NCBI RefSeq assembly: GCF_036588685.1 | Contig: NC_086382.1 | Coordinates: 65,828,929 to 65,892,928, forward strand | Length of the DNA: 64,000 nucleotides | Reading direction: 5' to 3' | Source: Mytilus trossulus | Lineage: Eukaryota; Mollusca; Bivalvia; Mytilida; Mytilidae | Part shown: positions 46,116 to 57,174 of the stretch, in pieces | Numbering within the stretch: the stretch's first letter is position 1 | Layout of the letters: every line of letters begins with the position of its first letter | The notes under the pieces: generated by a model | The model's input: the letters and a program-made list of their open reading frames with translations, nothing else | What the model was told of the DNA's origin: nothing | Databases searched by the model: none | Translations under genes and position numbers: made by a program

Positions 46116-48480
46116 AGTGGGGATACACTGTTTTGCCTCTGTCTGTCCTTTAGTCAATTCATCCTACAGTCCGTCCGTTTGTCCCATGAATATTTTCGTC
46201 GCATTACAAGGATTTCTATAATTTGGTTTCAGGGTTTATATAATTCACTTATATCGTGCGATGCGTTTTCAGATTCATCACCCAACAACTTCCTGTTTAT
46301 CGAAATATTTCGGCGGGGGTATCATCAGTAAGCAGTAACTCAAATGTTTCACTTGTTTTAAATGCTTTAACGTTTACTTAAATCTCCTACTAGAATCGCC
46401 AAAATCGGCTTTAGAGGTCTCCCGGCCACTCATTGTCTAAGTGGAAAGGGGATGGAATTAGCTCGGCTCATACGGCACAAAAACTATAATAAACCTACAT
46501 TTCGATTCTTTGGCTAGGATGTTGTCTTTTTGACAGATTCTGCATTAATTTTCCTTTCTCAATTTTTTACAGTTTTATCGTAATTATTGTTTTACATTTT
46601 CTAAAAGCGAACAAAATATAGGTGTTCTGCTTCCATTCGAAAAAAAATTCTTTTCATCTTTTATTCTTAAATGGTCTGTATGGTAGGCCATGAAGAAACA
46701 AAACAGCAAAGAAAGGAAGAAAAAACAACGAAAATAAAAGATGCTAGAGGCTTGAGCTTATTCGAAAAATGATTAACCATTTTGGATGCATACACGAGAA
46801 TTGCTTAAGCTGGTTAATCATTGTTACAATGTTTTCAAATATATGTATACTATTTAATGGTCGCAGTTCAATTTCATTTGTCTTTATTTTCTTTGATTGT
46901 GAATAAAACGAGATGCGGGATATTGTTTGACTTAAATTGAGTTGTTAACTTTGTTGAAATAAATATGCAACTCCAGTACGAAAGGTTATACAACGACGAG
47001 AAGACAATTTTTAAATTGATGTTTTTGACTTAATGATCAAAAGTCACTGACTGTATCACCCATCGTGTAAATCTCTTAATTCACGGAAAGATAAGGTTAA
47101 CAATCCGATAATAAACTTTCAATGGAATTTTTAAACGCCATGTAAAAATCAGAAACAGAAACAGAAACAAATGCAATTTTGCAATGTTGCGTTAATTTTC
47201 AAAAAAGATGATGCTGGATATATTACAATGATCTGTAAACATGAAGCAAGGAGTAATTGAGGCAGCACAGGCTGAAAAAACACCATATAATTAGATCACA
47301 TCAAATAATCTTGTTGTTCTTCATATTTTTTTTCAATCTTGAAATGTCATACTTTAGATGTTAAAAAACGATCTATTTTATTTTGCATAATATTGAAATT
47401 TTCAAGTTCACTTCGAATCGATATCCAGCGAAACTTATTATAATTATAGTAATACATAAAAATAGTTAATATTTATTACGAAGACGGACAGATTGAAATT
47501 TCGCACACGAGATATATTTTTAATGTTATTTAATAAAGTTTTTAAATGTTATTTTTCGTTTAAATCACTTTTAGTATAACGTGCGTTATAGTTTGTTTTG
47601 TAAACATTTACATGCGTATATATTTATTGCAAGAAATATATCTGAAACGGACGAAATTGCACACGCAGATGCAGTTCTCATTTAACGATAACATTGAAGA
47701 TAATACATGTAGAAATGAACTATCCAAAGAAGGCAAAGATACGTATTTATTGGGTAAATTGAAATAAACGGGCGTAGATAAATCCCGTTCTAGATACGGG
47801 GAGCGAAAGCGAACACAATTTTACATAAACTTTTGACAACAGGTAAGTTTGTCGAGATGTATAGCTGTTACCTATAATAGTATTCGAGAGTCCCGTTTAA
47901 AATCTTTGTTTAACCACATCAACAGTAATAGAAAAACAAAGACAATATCAAAATTTTAATAGACGTCTGAGGGAATTTTCAAATATGGTACAATATTTGA
48001 AAAAATAGGCTAGTCTGCATGGTTTACCACAAACAGTACCCCATAACAGACATGACTCTAAACCTCAAATTGTGTTATCTTCTTGTGAATTAAAACAGTC
48101 GGTTTTTGACACATATGTACCAGCATTTCAGACAAATGGAACTGTATGTAGATATAAGAAGATGAGCATGAGTGTCAGCGAAACAACTCACCATCCATGT
48201 CATAACTTAAAAAGGTAAACCCTTATAGGTAAAAGTACGGTCTTAAACAGGAGCATTTATAGACTAGATATGTGCACTGAACAGAATGAACAAATGTCTG
48301 GTCGCTTTGCTGTCCGCACATAATGTTTGCATCTATATATTCGTATGTCGTAGGTGGGACCCTTATACTAGTATAATAGTCCCATGTCGTACGTATATGC
48401 CTTCAACATTGAGATAAAACATACCGTATTGTCGGCTATAAAAGACCCCGATATGAAAAATCTGAAACAATTAAATTAAT
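46116..48480. other. Gene-free interior of the 42623 element
   Basis: 46130-46340 looks like an old dispersed repeat ('gtccgtccgtttgtcccatg', 'ggcgggggtatcatcagtaa'). 48140-48460 is a much-decayed member of the long family, reverse ('gtatatgccttcaacattga', 'cggctataaaagaccccga'). No coding frame of note lies between. Confidence 0.45.
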
Positions 48481-48723
48481 TACAGCCGATTCCATTGAGT
48501 GTGTAGGCAAGGGTAATAACTTTGGTTATCTAAGGTATACGACAATCCTTTCGGAGTAGCCTGGTCTTATAACAGACATATAGATTGGTTATCTGTCGGA
48601 TGAGTTTACATTTAAAGGAGTGTAGTTCACCTGAACTAAAAATGACTTCACGGGTAAGCTAGTCGCGAATCAAGCTAACCAAAGATATTACCTTTGCCTT
48701 CACACTCAATAGAATCGGCTGTA
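48481..48723. mobile_element. MITE, 243 bp, TSD AATTAAT
   Basis: TACAGCCGATTCCATTGAGT at 48481 pairs in inverse with ACTCAATAGAATCGGCTGTA, ending 48723; the arms extend about 50 bp. AATTAAT flanks both sides (48474-48480 and 48724-48730), a 7-bp duplication. No protein. Confidence 0.8.
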
Positions 48724-50116
48724 AATTAATACCAGTATTAAACGCCCTATTGGCAAAATACATTCCACTCCTTTAGATTAAATGTTCAAAACACTGACCT
48801 TCCACTACAAATTCCCACATTGAGCTCCTTTAATCTATATTTCATTTCTAATTTTATTGTCAATTTGATTTTGAATGGCAATATGAATAGATTCAATCTG
48901 AACCTGAGAAAGTTCGAACCCCATGAAAAACAGATAGTGCCCTGTAAGAATCAGGAGTTCACACTTCAGTGTTGTTGTTTTTTATTACATTTTAGATAAC
49001 ACTGAAAATTCTACCAACATAAAAAGAATTCTTTTATATTTGAAATCCAACAAATGAAAGTCTTTATTGTTCTGTTATTGTAGGAGAAAAAAATCGGTAT
49101 TTGACTGACTATCTTGCTTTGTGTCTGCTACATGTAACTGGACAATATTAGTACAAATAAGCCTTTGGTCATACTAAACGTTTGGTAGATTTTGTCAAGC
49201 TAAAAATTTTTATTGACGATCAAACTGTGATACTGTATCGCATGTGACAGAATTCTTCCAAAAATCATCATCAATAAGTTAAGTCGTTTAACATTGTAAG
49301 CAAAAGAACGATGAAACTACTTAGAAAATGGATAGATTAGAAACCAATTTTATCTGTTTAGATCATTAAACCTATTCTATGGTATCAGAAAGTACCATTA
49401 TTTCATCGTTGCTCATGATAAATCAGAAATTAATTTTGCCAAAAAAAATGCACAAAATAAAAGAAATAGATACTCTGCATCGTCCTTGATAATAGTTCGA
49501 TAAGTTGGCTCGTCCTGTAGATATTCATGCAGTCAGAACTGCACGTGTTAGGTAGGAACATCTATACATGTATAAAAAAAAATCGTCCATACGTTAGGAA
49601 GGGATATCAGGTTACATTTTGTCAAGCACCAGCAGAAGAGTAAAGTAGTAAATTGCAGCAAACTTAAATCGACGTCAAAGTGTATGATTTCAACGTTACG
49701 TTGAATTTTACGTTAGAACACATTTCATGTGTTACCAAAATTGAAATTTCTAAACTAATTTTTCACCGATCGTTTTCATATTTTTTACATTGTGTTGGCA
49801 TAAGTATTTTCTGTTTAATTAATTAAAAATCTGATAATTCATAATTTTTGCCATAAGGGTCGTTTTTGCTTGTCGGGTGTCATATATATATATAAAAGAA
49901 GCAATAAATTACTTTTAAGGGGTGTCTATGTTTAAGAATATTGATGTATAAAAACTGAAAAAAGGAATATTGAAAAATAGTCTTGCTCAATATGATTTTA
50001 GGTTTTCTAGTGTGACTCCTCTTTTAAAATAAAGCTGAATATATCAATTTAATTATATAAATGGTAGTTTTAACAAAATATTTGTTGTTAAAAGAAATAT
50101 AAACCTTTATTTATAG
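48724..50116. other. Remainder of Harbinger intron 3
   Basis: It contains the right end of the 42623-49881 element and ordinary AT-rich DNA. No supported gene. Confidence 0.4.
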
Positions 50117-50489
50117 GTGTGTACCTACATGGAAGAAAATGGTGGATGAGCAAATGGTGTATTACTTGTGGATAGTGGTTATCCATGTCGACCATTTCTG
50201 ATGACGCCATATCTGAATCCTATACTAGATCATCAAAAAAGTACAACAAATGCCACTGTTCAACCAGAAGTGTAATAGAGAGAACATTTGGGAGGCTGAA
50301 GAGACGGTTCCATATATTACACTCAGAGGTAAAGTATAATAGAATAACTTTTTATATAATGATCATGCAGTCAGTGAAAAAAAAAACTTTTCAGGGGCAA
50401 CGCTAATGCCAGTAATGGGGTATATTTGTGAATTAATGTTGGTGTATTCAGTTGAAGCAAACTATTTTTTTTATTATGTGACTAATCTG

Positions 50490-50590
50490 CTCATTTTTGA
50501 AAGCCGTACTTTGACCTATAGTTGTTAATTTCTGTATCATTTGGTCTCTTGTGGATAGTTGTCTCATTGGCAATTATACCATATCTTCTT
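50490..50590 (+). repeat. Tail of the long dispersed mussel family
   Basis: 'gaaagccgtactttgaccta', 'tagttgttaatttctg' and 'gttgtctcattggcaatta' match 20990-21080. It lies in Harbinger intron 4. Confidence 0.65.
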
Positions 50591-51613
50591 TTTTTATATT
50601 TGCATTCATATATTTTAACAAAAAGTTTAATACCCCAAAAGAAAAGTACATAGAGTTTGTTTTTGGGAAATTTGGTCTATACTGTTTATGACTTAGGGGC
50701 CAAATAGAGGCAGAAACAAGCATTGTTCTAGTTTTCCAGACAATTACTTGTTTATTATTATATGGTTCTCTCTGAAATTGTACCACAAGGTTCCATATCA
50801 CAAATGGAAATTTGATAAAAGGGGAAATATATATTTAGTATACAGTTGGAAAACTTAATAATCCAGCAATTGATGTATAAAAACCTTACCACAATCAAGA
50901 GGTGAATAGTAAGTGCTACTAACACAATACTTGGACAACATAAATTTTAATTAATTAATAAATAAGTAAAACATCTTTTGAAATGCTTACCAAAATGTGA
51001 TGCATGTTAAACCACTATAGAGACATTTTATGTAGTATTATGTATAGCTTACTATAGGCTCCAATGTTGAATATCATTCTGTAAACTTTTATATTTCATT
51101 ACTTTAACAACAGAAAATGGTCTCATTGCCACTCATACAAGTGATCTCACAGCTGTCTATTTTTATACATTGTATATAATACACACATGCAATGCCAACA
51201 TTTGAAATACTATAAAATACTACTTTAGCAAAATGCTGATAAGAAGACAATTATTGAGTGTAACAAATTAAGTTATGATTTTTTTTAAAATTTCAGATAA
51301 GAATGAAACCGGGCAAGGCATGCAAAATAATAGTTGCTTGTGCTATACTCCACAATATATGCATTTTGTTGAATGAACCAGACATTGAAGATAGTGGAGT
51401 AATTGTAGGCAATAATGGTGATTGGGAAACATTTGAATGGTCATCAAGATGGAAGAGCTGTTAGAGATCATATTTCCACAACATTTTTTAATCATTGAAA
51501 ATCAGAAATAAATCATGACAACATTTGTTAATACTTTTTTTTATTAGAAACAATGGAATAAGAGAACAAGAATCATCAACACAGACAAATAAATAAATAA
51601 AAATTAATTTTGA

Positions 51614-53600
51614 CTATGCTTCTGTATTTAGCAGAGCATCTAAAATCATGTTTTCACTATCAATAGTTTTCTTCTGGATCATCATGTTGTAAAAATGCAT
51701 TTGTCTTTGGAAAAGTTCCATCTGCATTTCATTTCTTTTCAGTTCACTTTCTAAAACAAGACACTGCAGCTCATACACATCATCTACAGTCCTCTTTGTT
51801 TATTTCTTCTGCATACTTTCACTGAAATTTATAGAAATTTTGCTGTTTGGTATTTTTATTATAAAATCTAACTCAATATTTAGTAGATGTGTTAATAATG
51901 TATCATTGCCAATGAGACAATTATTCAAAGAGACAAAATGACACTGATTGTATTATAATAATATCACTATTCCCAGCATTTAACAATGAGAAAACCCAAT
52001 ACTGAGTAGCTCTTATAAAAAAACTGACTAGACAAGACAAATGTGGAACAATAAAAAAATGAATAATGACACATAAGCTAAAAACAAAATTAAACAGACA
52101 GCAACCAAAGTCATATACTGTTTTACAATCTCCTTAATTGAGACAGGGACTAACAAAATCTGAAAATGGTAAATGTGTTTGTAAGAACTCTATTGTTCCA
52201 TTCCAATCATGATCACTTAGTGGCGGATACAGAACTTCAAAAGGGTTGTGGTAACTGTTTGACATAAGGAGTGCTTCACTGATTCCCTACAATTTAATTT
52301 ATCTTAAAACAAACTTGGAATCTGTAGGAAAAAGTTATTCTCATCAGACTCACTAAACAACTCATGTAAATACATCATAAACAGTGTACAATTATAAAAA
52401 TCATGCATATGAACAGTTTACAATAACATTAATGGTACTTATTTTCTTGCAAAGTTACTATTTCAAGGCTTTATATATAAAATCAGTTGACAAATTTATT
52501 GCACTTCTTAAATTGGAAGAAACTGAAATTTCATGCAGAATAATAATATTAAAGGTCTCATAGGCATTCAGACCAAATCTACATAAAATATCTATGAACA
52601 CACAATTTCTTAAGTAATTTATAGTCATATGTATAAATTATGTTATTTATATACACACCTTGTGAGTGTGTGCTATTACAGGTTTCTTGTTGAGAAATCC
52701 CTGAAAAAAAACCATAACTTTTAAGATCATAAGGCACAAAGAAAGATAACTCAATTATGTTTTTAAACATGTCACAAGATCCGTGAAAAAATGTATCATT
52801 GCAAGTGCCTTTAAGATGATAATAACAAATTGATATTAATTCTAGTATTATTATACCTAAAAGTAAATTAATTGTGTACGATTTTTTACCACACTTACCT
52901 TTTTTTAATTTTTTTTTTCAATGTGGCAAATGTTGACTTAAGGGGCATTGCAAATTTGACCGCAACAATAAAGCGATGGCTAGCAAACTTAAGCATTTAA
53001 ATACCATCTTTAACCACAATTTGATTTGTAGATGGTGGTTCTTTCAACAATATCACATAAAGGAATTATATAAATAAAAGGTAACATGAATGGCACACTA
53101 AGTAATCGCAAAACACAGGTATCTATTTTTAGAACATTGGCGACGTCTGTAGGGAATTTCTTTAAAAGGGATATCCTTCTGTCATAGCAGACGACTGCTT
53201 TGGTTTTGTGGTTTTCTTTGTAACTTTAATAAAGAAAACAATAAAAACGGACAAATTTAGGCAAAAATAAGGAATGAAAATTACGTAATATTAATATTTC
53301 TCAAATACCAACCTACAGAGGTCTCCATGCCACCGTCTATTCCCTTGAATGAAGATGTATCCTGCATGGCATTGATAATGTTTTCCTGTGCCATACTTAT
53401 GAGTTTGGGTGCTGGTCCACCCCTGCTTTATTTCTCTCCTTTCTCTCATATGTAAATTTTTCCTTGGCATCTCTGGTTAGATTCCTGAATTTGGCTTTTA
53501 ACAGTTGAAAGTTTCCTGTAACTACCCCAAACTCCCCGGCAGTTCCAGTTCCGATCCGCATACGGGCCCGAATACTACTCTACACTAATCACTGCCTTCG
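51614..53600 (-). pseudogene. Myb/SANT-like Harbinger partner protein, decayed
   Basis: Minus strand, convergent with the transposase, 150 bp from its stop. The C-terminal exon (about 51820-51614) reads TVDDVYELQCLVLESELKRN, then MQMELFQRQMHFYNMMIQKK and SENMILDALLN, a coiled-coil-like tail. It is entered after a TTTCAG acceptor and holds an in-frame TAA. An upstream exon (about 53530-53323, donor GTTGGT) reads NFQLLKAKFRNLTRDAKEKF, later ENIINAMQDTSSFKGIDGG after a frameshift. The basic spacer and coiled-coil tail are typical of the second Harbinger protein, which brings the transposase to DNA. The N-terminal Myb fold was not recognised. A TTTATT at 51539 could be its polyadenylation signal. 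Confidence 0.7.
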
Positions 53601-54033
53601 GCTTTTTTCGTTACGCGCTCTTCAAGTGGTTTGACCCGAGATGACCTTTTGTTGCTACTGAAGCAAATATGGCCGACCATTGATGAATGAGGATATCTGT
53701 TATCAACTTTACCATTATACATGAATAAAAACGATAATTGTAAGTAAAATACACTCAATCCAAATAATTTTACTAAATAGAAACTTTGCAAAATTCTGTA
53801 TCGTTAGGTCGAAGAAATCGATTGTGGTCAACTTCAATTGTGGCTTGAAAACTATCGACTTTGTCTTTGCATATAAAATGTTGTGCGACTGAGAGTCTGA
53901 GTGGTTAAGCTGCTCCATATGGATTAAATTAGGGATACATTTTCTCAAAATTCGATTCAGATATATACATGATATATAATTCCATGGAATAAAGAAATAA
54001 AACAATCATAAAACTGTTATACAATGTATTTAC
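53601..54033. other. Spacer with weak tRNA-like A box
   Basis: No gene is supported; the 96-codon minus frame has no domain. CTGAGTGGTTAAG at 53898-53910 resembles the A box of a Ser/Leu tRNA-derived SINE, and 'attcgattcag' about 40 bp on is a poor B box. Confidence 0.3.
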
Positions 54034-54687
54034 CAGGTTGGGAACAAACCCCCTGTATGGTGATTATACCTGTATAGAAGGATAATCCTTCTTTAGAGGG
54101 ATAAAATTATCCCCCTAGAGAAGGGTATTTTTATATGCACTGGATTTAAAGCAAAATAGGGCAGAATGGCATTTTCTAGTTATATTGGCTTTAATCTCTA
54201 GCATTATATGCATCAACATATGCACTTTACTAAAAAATGGGATAACCAGTTGATCTGCTTAAGTGACAAAACTTGCAATCTATTGTATACCTATTTGAAC
54301 ACCTGATAAACATCAAAGGGAATAGTTGACCTTAAAATTTCATGTTCAATCTAACAATAGAAATTCTGTTCAGTGAGGCATAAGTGAGTAGAATTTACCT
54401 GGTCATCACAGCTTTCAATCATGGTGAACAATAGATTTTATATTTAGTCAGATATTTTAGCAGCAATCTGGTAATGTGCATATTAAACCAAGAACATCAA
54501 TTGGTGCATCAACTGTTGCAGGTTACTGCCATAATAAGTAGAGAATGCCATTCTGCCCTATTTTGATTTAAATCAAGTCTAAACAAAAATACCCCTCTAT
54601 AGAGGGATAATTTTATCCATCTATATATAGAAGGATTATCCCTCTATACAGGTATAATCACCATACAGGGGGTTTGTTCCCAACCGG
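54034..54687. mobile_element. MITE, 654 bp, TSD TTTAC
   Basis: CAGGTTGGGAACAAACCCCC at 54034 pairs with GGGGGTTTGTTCCCAACCGG ending 54687, with arms of about 140 bp. Both arms carry 'tatggtgattatacctgtat' and 'agggataa(a)attatcc' blocks and reach 'ttgccctattttg' or its inverse. TTTAC flanks both sides (54029-54033 and 54688-54692). The interior is non-coding. Confidence 0.8.
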
Positions 54688-54959
54688 TTTACTTGCAAAA
54701 TAACATAGGGTAACACTCACATACTAGATTTATTATGAATTTTGTTTTTATTATATAAATATGTCATCAGGGTCATGTGCAAAATAAATGTACAATAGTC
54801 TGGATGGGAACATTTTCATTTCGGTATTCAGGGTTTGAAATTAGCATGAGTTAACATAATAGTCCCTACAATTACAAGCATTTAAGTGTGGGCTACTTCA
54901 ATTTTTTATTTTTTTTATATAGATAATTTAATTTAATATATATATATATATATATATGT

Positions 54960-55633
54960 CAGTCAGGGGTACTACTCATACAAGTGTATTTTATTTACTT
55001 GAACAAGTAAAAAAAAATATACACATATAAGTAAATTTGTAGGATACTTATACAAGTGATTTTTTTTTACTTGTATAGGTAAAAAAAAAATTGGCTGAGT
55101 TATGTCCCTTCTGCATTCAGATTTTTTTACTTGTATAGGTAAAAAAATCAACCTTTCTTCTTTTCTTAAATTTTGAATATTTCTTTGCTCTAATAGAATT
55201 TTAGATTGTGTACCCTTTGCAGATGTCTTTACTAATCATTTAAGTGTAATTTCATGGACAATGAAAGTCCCATTTGTCTGTTATCTTCTAAACACTGCTC
55301 ATTTACAAGCCCCAAAGGAGCAATTTTTGAAGGCCTTGCGCAAATATACAAGATCTTTGCTCAATCAGTTTCTTTGATGAATTAATGAGATGAAACATTG
55401 AACTTTAATGAAAAAATTTGAGCAAACCTGGGAAAAATCATTAAAGGCATGATTTTACACCTCAAAACTTGAGGATTTTTGTTGGATTGTAAGAAAAATT
55501 TACTTATACAAGTAAATTTTTCAGAAAATTAAGGGGAGATTATTCAAACATTATTTATTTACTTATATGTGTATATTTTTTTTCACTTCTTCAAGTAAAT
55601 AAAATACACTTGTACAAGTAGTACCCCTGACTG
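54960..55633. mobile_element. MITE, 674 bp, TSD TATGT
   Basis: CAGTCAGGGGTACTACTCAT at 54960 pairs with GTAGTACCCCTGACTG ending 55633. The arms run about 80 bp through 'caagtgtattttatttactt'. TATGT lies on both sides (54955-54959 and 55634-55638). Additional ACTTGTA(T/C)A(A/G)GT words in both orientations are scattered inside. Non-coding. Confidence 0.8.
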
Positions 55634-55754
55634 TATGTTGGCTATAAAATTTAAGCTGTGGGCTACAATGCTAAAATTTTTACTTCAATCCCTGGTATTA
55701 CTATTTATTTCAAGAATATTTTATTGAATTATGATCGGGTCAATTTATACAATA

Positions 55755-55786
55755 CCCCCCCCCTCCCCCCCCCCCCCCCCCCCCCC
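55755..55786 (+). repeat. Poly-C tract
   Basis: Nine C, one T, then 22 C. A probable length-variable or mis-sequenced site. Confidence 0.9.
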
Positions 55787-55901
55787 AAGTAAAATCATTA
55801 AGGGCAAATAAAAAATATGTGTGTTTCCTATGTTGTCGTCTTTTCAATAAGCATTTTACAATATAATATCTCTCCCAATGTTGAATAAAGTAAATTCCCT
55901 A

Positions 55902-57174
55902 TTTTTAGCTCACCTGGCCTGAAGGGCCAAGTGAGGTTTTCTCATCACTTGGCGTCCGTCATCCGTCGTCGTTAACTTTTACAAAAATCTTCTCCTCTGA
56001 AACTACTGGGCCAAATTAAACCAAACTTGGCCACAATCATCATTGGGGTATCTAGTTTAAAAAATGTGTGGCGTGACCCGCCAAACCATCCAAGATGGCC
56101 GCCATGGCTAAAAATAGAACATAGGGTAAAAATGCAGTTTTCGGCTTATAACTCAAAAACCAAAGCATTTAGAGCAAATCTGATATGGGGTAAAATTGTT
56201 TATCAGGTCAAGATCTATCTGCCCTGAAATTTTCAGATGAATCAGAAAACCCATTGTTGGGTTGCTGCCCCTAAATTGGTAATTTTAAGGAAATTTTACT
56301 GTTGTTGGTTATTATCTTGAATATTATTATAGATGGAGATAAACTGTAAACAGCAATAATGTTCAGCAAAGTAAGATTTACAAATAAGTCAATATGACCA
56401 AAATGGTAAGTTGACCCCTTTAGGAGTTATTGCCCTTTAAAGTCTATTTTTAACCATTTTTCGTAAATTTTATATATCTTTTACAAAAATCTTCTATGAA
56501 ACTGCTGGGCCAAATTAATCCGAACTTGGCCACAATTATCTTTGGGGTATCTTGTTTAAAGAATGTGTGGCGTGACCCGCCAAACCAACCAAGATGGCGG
56601 CCATGACTAAAAATAGAACATAGGGGTAAAATGCAGTTTTTGGCTTGTAACTCAAAAACCAAAGCATTTAGGGCGAATCTGACATGTGTAAAATTGTTTA
56701 TCAGGTCAAGATCTATCTGCCCTGAAATTTTCAGATGAATCGGACAACCCGTTGTTTGGTTGCTGCCCCTGAATTGGTAATTTTAATTTTTTGGGTTTTT
56801 ATCTTGAATATTATTATAGATAGAGATAAACTGTAAACATCAATAATGTTCAGCAAAGTAAGATTTACAAATAAGTCAACATGACCAAAATAGTCAGATG
56901 ACCCCCTAAGGAGTTATTGTCCTTTATAGTCCATTTTTAACCATTTTTCATAAAATTTGTAAATTTTTACTACCAGTAGCATTTTCCTGAGAAACTACTG
57001 GGCCAAGTTCATTATAGATAGTGATAATTGTAAGCAGCAAGAATGTTCACTAAAGTGAGATGAACAAACATGTCACCATCACCAAAACACAATTTTGTCA
57101 TGAATCCATCTGCTTCCTCTGTTTAATATTCACATAGACCAAGGTGAGCGACACAGGCTCTTTAGAGCCTCTAG
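55902..57174 (+). mobile_element. Hairpin-ended element, copy 4
   Basis: It opens TTTTTAGCTCACCTGGCCTG with the same hairpin, slightly decayed. It has two core units starting near 55977 and 56473 (the second with CCAAGATGGCGGCCATG), then the 3' palindrome AGGCTCTTTAGAGCCT followed by CTAG at 57171-57174. Non-coding. Confidence 0.75.

Larger units (their letters stand above)
42623..49881. mobile_element. TIR element, 7.3 kb, in Harbinger intron 3
   Basis: The left end GACGCCCGTCAAGCAAAAAC, then 'cacccttat', pairs in inverse with 'ataagggtc' and GTTTTTGCTTGTCGGGTGTC, ending 49881. The similarity reaches about 30 bp. Both flanks are (AT)n, so a target duplication of AT type is possible but not provable. 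I see no transposase inside; much of the interior is later insertions (43375-46115, 48481-48723). Confidence 0.6.
36587..51464 (+). pseudogene. HARBI1-like Harbinger transposase, five exons
   Basis: I infer five exons from splice sites and protein motifs. Exon 1 is 36587-36848 (MAAFRQVPVPPHRKERHFRL, later NFISNLVSDDITRETM; donor GTAAGA). Exon 2 is 41065-41229 (GTVSRIVSNV, NVDETRGDFYRLSGFPNVLA, VCD = first catalytic Asp). Exon 3 is 42453-42523 ([19 protein letters not shown], second Asp). Exon 4 is 50117-50328 (VDSGYPCRPFLMTPYLNP, then RSVIERTFGRLKRRF with the Glu). Exon 5 is 51297-51464 ([20 protein letters not shown], stop TAG). Damage includes frameshifts in exon 1 after LQER and after RETM, TGA stops in exons 2 and 4, and a frameshift after LNP. 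The first Asp runs straight into FEGKF, so the block normally lying between the first Asp and that motif appears deleted. AATAAA follows at 51507. The protein would have cut and joined DNA; this copy cannot. Confidence 0.85.
36404..53600 (+). mobile_element. PIF/Harbinger transposon, decayed and heavily invaded
   Basis: The left end GGGCCCAGTTGTTCAAAA is followed by repeated GTCGTTAA words. Inside are a HARBI1-like transposase on the plus strand and a Myb/SANT-like gene on the minus strand, the two-gene convergent layout typical of this superfamily. The introns hold several later insertions, which stretches the element to about 17 kb. The right inverted repeat was not found; the 53600 limit is only the end of recognisable Myb-gene sequence. 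It inserted into the hairpin-ended element at 35211. Confidence 0.7.

Noticed and set aside
36587-51464. Domesticated, functional HARBI1 host gene
   Set aside because: Frameshifts in exons 1 and 4, stops in exons 2 and 4 and a missing block between exons 2 and 3 show decay.
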